From positions 1-41,917 of the forward strand of contig CAJXUN010000040.1 of assembly GCA_913061475.1 (NCBI GenBank): a DNA stretch of 41,917 nucleotides. The letters run 5' to 3'. The notes beneath the pieces are model-generated. The model made no database searches. It saw only the letters and a program-made list of their open reading frames with translations, and had not been told where the DNA came from. This document shows, piece after piece, positions 37,056 through 41,917 of this stretch (positions are counted from its first letter, which is position 1; each line of letters starts with the position of its first letter). The position numbers and the translations under genes were made by a program. Source of the DNA: an uncultured Colwellia sp. (GTDB taxonomy: Bacteria; Pseudomonadota; Gammaproteobacteria; Enterobacterales; Alteromonadaceae).

Positions 37056-38090
37056 CTACTTGTTATAAAATTCTTTATACCAAGTTACAAATTCAGCAAC
37101 CCCTTGCTCAACACTAACTTCCGACTTATAGCCGGTGGCATCGAATAAGTCATTAACTTCAGCAAAGGTTTGGTAAACATCACCCGGTTGCATTGCGCGA
37201 AAGTTTTTCGCGGCTTCAATACCTAGTTCATCTTCAATGGCTTTAACAAAGCCCATCAAATTAATGGGCGAGCCATGGCCGATATTGTATATGGCATAGG
37301 GTGCTGAACTAGACGCTGGAGAGCCGCTTTCAACTTTCCATTCTGTGTCTCGTGCAGGGATAACATTAGCAATACGTACAACACCTTCAACAATATCGTC
37401 TACATGGGTAAAATCACGCCACATGTCACCATTGTTGTTAATATCAATAGTCTCACCATCTAAAATCTTTTTAGTGAATATGTAAGGCGCCATATCAGGT
37501 CGGCCCCATGAACCATAAACGGTAAAAAAGCGTAAACCTGTTGTTGGAATATCATAAAGATGAGAATAGCTATGCGCCATCAACTCATTAGATTTTTTCG
37601 TCGCAGCATACAATGAAACAGGATGATCAACAGAATCACTGGTGGAAAAAGGTGTTTTATTATTTAAGCCATAGACCGAACTTGAAGACGCATAAATTAA
37701 ATGTTCAACATTGTTATTTCGACAGCCTTCAAGAATAGTTAAATGGCCAATTAAATTTGAATCCGCATAGGCCATAGGATTATCAATGGAATATCTAACC
37801 CCGGCTTGAGCAGCAAGGTGAATAACGCGATCAAATTTTTCAGCACTGAAGAGTGCCGCTATGCCATCACGATTGGTCAGATCTAGCTTGATAAACCGAA
37901 AGAGCCCTTGCTTGTTCGCAACGTCACTAACGGTAAACTTATCTAGCTCAGCCAAACGCGCCAGTTTAAGGTTAACATCATAGTAATCATTAAGATTATC
38001 AATACCTACAACATCATGGCCTTGTGCACATAATTTTTGAGTTACATGAAAACCAATAAATCCAGCCGCGCCGGTCACTAAATACTTCAT
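37056..38090 (-). CDS. NAD-dependent epimerase, probably UDP-glucuronate 4-epimerase
   Basis: Extended SDR enzyme of 344 aa with the NAD motif GAAGFIGFH (7-15) and catalytic Y161-xxx-K165 (YAATK). The signatures IDNLNDYYDVNLKLARL and HLAAQAGVRYSIDNPMAY are those of bacterial UDP-glucuronate 4-epimerases (CapI/LpsL type), which give UDP-galacturonate. Its immediate neighbour is ugd, which makes UDP-glucuronate, and this supports the assignment. A related specificity, such as UDP-GlcNAc(A) epimerase, cannot be excluded from sequence alone. Confidence 0.87.
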   Translation of the reverse strand: MKYLVTGAAGFIGFHVTQKLCAQGHDVVGIDNLNDYYDVNLKLARLAELDKFTVSDVANKQGLFRFIKLDLTNRDGIAALFSAEKFDRVIHLAAQAGVRYSIDNPMAYADSNLIGHLTILEGCRNNNVEHLIYASSSSVYGLNNKTPFSTSDSVDHPVSLYAATKKSNELMAHSYSHLYDIPTTGLRFFTVYGSWGRPDMAPYIFTKKILDGETIDINNNGDMWRDFTHVDDIVEGVVRIANVIPARDTEWKVESGSPASSSAPYAIYNIGHGSPINLMGFVKAIEDELGIEAAKNFRAMQPGDVYQTFAEVNDLFDATGYKSEVSVEQGVAEFVTWYKEFYNK

Positions 38091-38177
38091 TTAAAATCCA
38101 TACAATTATTTAAATTGACTTGTTAACCTTATATTAATGAAAGTTTAACACTTCACAAATAGCAATTAACATAAAAA

Positions 38178-39344
38178 TTAATCACTACCAAATAAATCAC
38201 GGGTGTAAACTTTATCTTTTACATCGGTCAATTCTGCATCCATGCGATTTGAAACAATGACATCAGAGATTTTCTTAAAGGCATCAAGGTCACTATAAAC
38301 CGCAGAGTTAAAAAACTCTTTTTCTTCTAACACCGGTTCATAAATAACAACTTCAATACCTTTAGCTTTAATGCGTTTCATAATACCTTGAATGGAAGAA
38401 GCTCTAAAATTGTCCGAGCCTGTTTTCATAATCAAGCGATATACCCCAACAACTTTAGGCTTTCTGCTGATAATAGAGTCGGCAATAAAATCTTTACGTG
38501 TGGTATTTGCATCAACAATAGCGCGGATAATATTATTCGGCACGTTATTATAGTTAGCTAATAATTGCTTGGTATCTTTAGGTAAACAATAACCACCATA
38601 ACCAAATGAAGGGTTATTGTAATGATTACCAATACGCGGGTCTAAGCCGACCCCTTCAATAATATGCTTGGCATCTAAACCATGCGCTTCCGCATAACTA
38701 TCTAGCTCATTAAAATAAGCAACGCGCATTGCTAAGTAAGTATTTGAGAATAACTTAACCGCTTCTGCCTCTGTTGAGTCGGTAAACAAGATATCGATAT
38801 TTTCTTTTATTGCCCCTTGAGCCAGCAAGTCAGCAAATACTTTGGCTCGCTCGCTTTGCTCACCAACAATAATACGCGACGGATAAAGGTTGTCATGCAA
38901 GGCCTTACCTTCACGCAAAAACTCAGGTGAAAACATGATATTTGCACAGTTAAGTTCTTGTTTAATATTTTCTGTGTAACCAACCGGCACCGTCGACTTA
39001 ATGATCATCACCGCATTAGGGTTAACCGCCAAGACATCTTTAATTACCGCTTCAACAGAAGAGGTATTAAAGTAATTGGTTTCAACATCATAATCCGTAG
39101 GTGTAGCTATTATGACAAAGTCAGCATCTGAATAAGCCGACACTTTATCAAGCGTCGCTTTAAAGTTAATGGCTTTATTTGCTAAAAAATCTTCAATTTC
39201 AACATCTACAATCGGAGATTTTTTTTGATTTAGCAAATCAACTTTTTCTTTAACTATATCAACAGCGATCACTTCATTGTGTTGCGCTAACAACATTGCA
39301 TTTGATAAACCTACGTAACCAGTTCCAGCTATTGCTATTTTCAT
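38178..39344 (-). CDS. ugd: Ugd, UDP-glucose 6-dehydrogenase
   Basis: Oxidises UDP-glucose to UDP-glucuronate with NAD+. I start at ATG 39344 ([18 protein letters not shown]), three codons inside the open frame, giving 388 aa as in E. coli Ugd. It has the Rossmann motif GTGYVGLS, the STVPVGYT segment, and the active cysteine C253 in [15 protein letters not shown]. It forms a short-chain-length (E. coli K-5 type) Ugd. The product feeds the next gene, the UDP-GlcA epimerase, 87 bp downstream. Confidence 0.94.
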   Translation of the reverse strand: MKIAIAGTGYVGLSNAMLLAQHNEVIAVDIVKEKVDLLNQKKSPIVDVEIEDFLANKAINFKATLDKVSAYSDADFVIIATPTDYDVETNYFNTSSVEAVIKDVLAVNPNAVMIIKSTVPVGYTENIKQELNCANIMFSPEFLREGKALHDNLYPSRIIVGEQSERAKVFADLLAQGAIKENIDILFTDSTEAEAVKLFSNTYLAMRVAYFNELDSYAEAHGLDAKHIIEGVGLDPRIGNHYNNPSFGYGGYCLPKDTKQLLANYNNVPNNIIRAIVDANTTRKDFIADSIISRKPKVVGVYRLIMKTGSDNFRASSIQGIMKRIKAKGIEVVIYEPVLEEKEFFNSAVYSDLDAFKKISDVIVSNRMDAELTDVKDKVYTRDLFGSD

Positions 39345-39406
39345 TAATTTCAATATCCTTGTTCGATAGTCTAAATTATATTTTTAATATAAAACATTCA
39401 TATGAG

Positions 39407-40789
39407 CTATGCTCTCAAAATATCCAAAATATCCTGGGCTTTTAAATTCATTAAACCAACATTTCCTTTTGATTCAACATTTAAGCGAACAACAGGTTCG
39501 GTGTTCGAACTACGCAAATTAAAACGCCACTGGCCATTTTCATCATCGAATTCAAGACTAATACCGTCTGTTTGGTCAAAAACAACGGCGTCATGCTTAT
39601 ACATAGCTAGCACTCGTTCAATTGCAGCTTTAGGCTCAGCCAACTTTGAGTTAATCTCTCCAGAAGAAGGGTAAGCAGCAATGCGTTCAGATACTGTTTC
39701 GGAGAGTTTCATATTTTTCACACACAATAACTCTGCAACTAATAGCCATGGAATCATACCTGAATCACAGTAAGCAAAATCACGAAAATAATGATGGGCA
39801 CTCATTTCGCCACCGTATACAGCATCTTCCTTACGCATTCGCTCTTTTATAAATGCATGTCCAGTTTTGCATAACACGGGCACGCCACCTGCAGCTTCAA
39901 CTACATCAATGGTATTCCAAGTTAAACGTGGATCATGAATAATTTTCGCACCGGCATTTTTTTGTAAAAACGCCTCAGCTAATAAGCCAACAATGTAATA
40001 GCCTTCAATGAATTGTCCCTTTTCATCAAATAAAAAACAACGGTCAAAATCACCATCCCATGCAATACCCATGTCAGCATTATGCGCTAACACGGCATCG
40101 ATAGTGTCTTGACGGTTTTCTGGTAGTAGTGGATTAGGGATGCCATTAGGAAAATTACCATCAGGCTGATGGTGTACTTTAATGAACTCAATCGGCACAT
40201 TCAGTTCTTTAAATTGTGCTTCAATAGCGTCAATTACGTGGCCAGACGCACCATTTCCAGAATTAACAACTAACTTCATTGGTTTTATATTGCTTGGATT
40301 GATGTACTCGAATAAGTGTTCTACGTATGCCTCTAAAGTAGATGACTTTGTTAAAGTGCCACGAACTTCTGCTTTATCCGCAAAATTTTCACTTTCAGCC
40401 AACGCTTTTATATCAAATAATCCAGTATCGCCACTGATAGGCTTTGAGTCGGCTTTAACGAGTTTCAAGCCGTTATAGTCCATAGGGTTATGACTGGCCG
40501 TTACTTCAACACCACCATCAATCTTAAGGTGAGATGTCGCGAAGTATATTTCTTCAGTTCCTGTCATACCAAGGTCGATAACATTAACACCTGAATCTAG
40601 CAGGCCATCTGCAAGTGCTAGCTTTAATTCTTCTGAAGTTAAACGCACATCACCACCAACAACAATAGTTTTTGCTGGTAATATTTCGCCCATTGCTCGC
40701 CCTATTCTATAGGCGATACCTACATTAAGTTCTTCTCCTAATTTTCCGCGAATATCATAGGCCTTAAAACAAGTTAACTTTTCAGTCAT
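39407..40789 (-). CDS. manB: phosphomannomutase / phosphoglucomutase (ManB/CpsG type)
   Basis: Alpha-D-phosphohexomutase that converts mannose 6-phosphate to mannose 1-phosphate for GDP-mannose synthesis, possibly also acting on glucose phosphates. The 460 residues have the phosphoserine loop [13 protein letters not shown] (97-109, catalytic S99), the metal loop DGDFDRCF (about 245), the sugar-binding [10 protein letters not shown] and the C-terminal phosphate-binding RSSNTEP. It lies directly downstream of manC, from which it is separated by a terminator, so coupling may be partial. Confidence 0.92.
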   Translation of the reverse strand: MTEKLTCFKAYDIRGKLGEELNVGIAYRIGRAMGEILPAKTIVVGGDVRLTSEELKLALADGLLDSGVNVIDLGMTGTEEIYFATSHLKIDGGVEVTASHNPMDYNGLKLVKADSKPISGDTGLFDIKALAESENFADKAEVRGTLTKSSTLEAYVEHLFEYINPSNIKPMKLVVNSGNGASGHVIDAIEAQFKELNVPIEFIKVHHQPDGNFPNGIPNPLLPENRQDTIDAVLAHNADMGIAWDGDFDRCFLFDEKGQFIEGYYIVGLLAEAFLQKNAGAKIIHDPRLTWNTIDVVEAAGGVPVLCKTGHAFIKERMRKEDAVYGGEMSAHHYFRDFAYCDSGMIPWLLVAELLCVKNMKLSETVSERIAAYPSSGEINSKLAEPKAAIERVLAMYKHDAVVFDQTDGISLEFDDENGQWRFNLRSSNTEPVVRLNVESKGNVGLMNLKAQDILDILRA

Positions 40790-40820
40790 TACTATCTCTT
40801 TAGTTAAATCTAATTATAAA

Positions 40821-40848
40821 AAAGGTAATTTGAAATCAAATTACCTTT
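40821..40848 (-). terminator. intrinsic terminator between manC and manB
   Basis: AAAGGTAATTTGA (40821-40833) and TCAAATTACCTTT (40836-40848) are perfect 13-bp arms with a 2-base spacer. On the minus strand they run into TTTATAATT. It lies 33 bp after the manC stop. Confidence 0.82.
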
Positions 40849-40881
40849 GAATATGTTTATTTATTAATATACGGCCTTAAA

Positions 40882-41917
40882 TTAAACGCGACCATATTTA
40901 TCTTCAAAACGTACAATATCATCTTCACCTAAATATGAACCTGATTGTACTTCAATCAACTCCAGAGGTACTTTACCTGGATTTTCTAATGCGTGAATAA
41001 CACCAACAGGAATATACGTTGATTGGTTTTCAGTTAATAAAATATCTTTATCACCGTTTGTTACTTTCGCTGTGCCTGATACTACAATCCAATGTTCAGC
41101 TCGGTGGTGATGCATTTGTACAGATAATTTAGCACCTGGCTTAACCGTAATGCGTTTTACTTGAAAACGCTCGCCCGTATCAATCGAGTCATAGGCCCCC
41201 CACGGACGATATACTTCTCGATGATGCTTAAATTCAGAACGCTCTTCGGCTTTTAGGTGCTCTACAATTTGCTTAACTTTTTGCACTTCTGAAAGCTTAG
41301 ATACCAAAATAGCGTCTTTGGTTTCCACAATGGCTATATCTTCAAGGCCTACAGTCGCTACTAATTTTTCTTGTGCATGTACTAACGTATTTTTAGTATC
41401 AACCGCAATAACATCACCTATTAAAGCATTGCCTTTAGCGTCTTTGTCACTCACTTCCCATAAAGCAGACCAACTACCTACATCACTCCAGCCGCAATCC
41501 ATTGGTACAACTACCGCATCAGCAGTTTTTTCCATCACAGCATAATCAACCGAATCATCAGGACATGACTCAAAAGCATTTCTATCAACACGAATAAAGT
41601 CTAAATCATTTTGGGTTTCAGTCATGGCTTTTTCGCATGCAGCTAAAATATCAGGGCGATGGGCTTTTAGCTCATCCAAATAACGACTAGCTTTGAACAA
41701 AAACATGCCGCTATTCCAATAATAATCACCTGTAGATAAATAAGACTCGGCAGTAGCCTGATTTGGCTTTTCAACAAACTCAGCCACACTATACCCGGCA
41801 TTTAAAAGTTCTTCACCACGTTTGATGTAACCATAGCCAACTTCAGGAGCGGTAGGCACTATACCAAAAGTTACTAACTTCCCAGCTTCAGCATGTACTT
41901 TAGCCTGCTCGACTGAC
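40882..41917 (-). CDS. manC: ManC, mannose-1-phosphate guanylyltransferase / mannose-6-phosphate isomerase (N-terminus outside window)
   Basis: Bifunctional type II enzyme producing GDP-mannose. The visible part covers about 345 residues; roughly the first 125-135, with the nucleotide-binding loop, lie beyond the window end. The frame is open to the last base ([25 protein letters not shown]). The pyrophosphorylase part has [11 protein letters not shown] and [13 protein letters not shown]. The C-terminal cupin isomerase domain has [34 protein letters not shown] and [14 protein letters not shown] with the metal-binding histidines. It is adjacent to manB on the same strand. Confidence 0.95.
   Translation of the reverse strand, partial: SVEQAKVHAEAGKLVTFGIVPTAPEVGYGYIKRGEELLNAGYSVAEFVEKPNQATAESYLSTGDYYWNSGMFLFKASRYLDELKAHRPDILAACEKAMTETQNDLDFIRVDRNAFESCPDDSVDYAVMEKTADAVVVPMDCGWSDVGSWSALWEVSDKDAKGNALIGDVIAVDTKNTLVHAQEKLVATVGLEDIAIVETKDAILVSKLSEVQKVKQIVEHLKAEERSEFKHHREVYRPWGAYDSIDTGERFQVKRITVKPGAKLSVQMHHHRAEHWIVVSGTAKVTNGDKDILLTENQSTYIPVGVIHALENPGKVPLELIEVQSGSYLGEDDIVRFEDKYGRV

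Overview
The window is chromosomal DNA from a marine gammaproteobacterium of the order Alteromonadales, most likely Colwelliaceae (Colwellia or Thalassotalea-like). This is inferred from the AT-rich coding style, from protein sequences that read like Colwellia and Shewanella homologues (PrmB, SmrB, FadI/FadJ, the sigma factor/DUF3379 pair), and from gene order. I see no rRNA, tRNA, CRISPR array, prophage or classical transposase gene.

Layout. Positions 1-1788 hold translation and signalling housekeeping genes: partial prmB, the divergent smrB, and sixA. Positions 2044-4833 encode a large M16 (pitrilysin/insulysin-type) zinc protease. Positions 5040-9611 encode a very large c-di-GMP protein with a periplasmic beta-propeller sensor, PAS domains, GGDEF and EAL. 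Positions 9653-10198 hold a small unusual locus: an inverted repeat, a near-consensus sigma-54 promoter, a 103-codon gene made mostly of five copies of GTRRNQVRI, and a 34-codon gene with a strong ribosome binding site. A small membrane protein lies on the other strand. Positions 10692-14164 hold fadI-fadJ (minus strand) behind a perfect FadR-like palindrome. Positions 14404-21514 are a tightly packed Bat/MoxR operon (MoxR ATPase, DUF58, DUF4381, two VWA proteins, BatD). An ECF-type sigma factor overlaps a DUF3379 membrane protein at 21758-22979. PutP and an EAL-HDOD protein follow, closed by two bidirectional terminators.

From 26360 to the end nearly everything is on the minus strand and builds activated sugars and activated sulfate: galE, a DHH phosphoesterase, cysC, an SLC13 transporter with RCK_C domains, cysN, cysD, pgi, galU, a UDP-glucuronate 4-epimerase-like gene, ugd, a phosphomannomutase and manC (truncated by the window end). 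Together they would supply UDP-Gal, UDP-Glc, UDP-GlcA, UDP-GalA, GDP-Man and PAPS. These are the precursors expected for an acidic, possibly sulfated, exopolysaccharide, although no glycosyltransferase or sulfotransferase is in view.

Two places stand out. (1) The sigma-54-promoted repeat-peptide locus at 9653-10198, which I cannot assign to any family I know. (2) An insertion of about 0.8 kb at 32437-33246 that splits the normally adjacent cysD and cysN. It carries a four-helix-bundle (23S rRNA intervening-sequence/Avd-like) protein gene, 46-bp tandem repeats and imperfect inverted ends, and looks like a small mobile or RNA-processed element.
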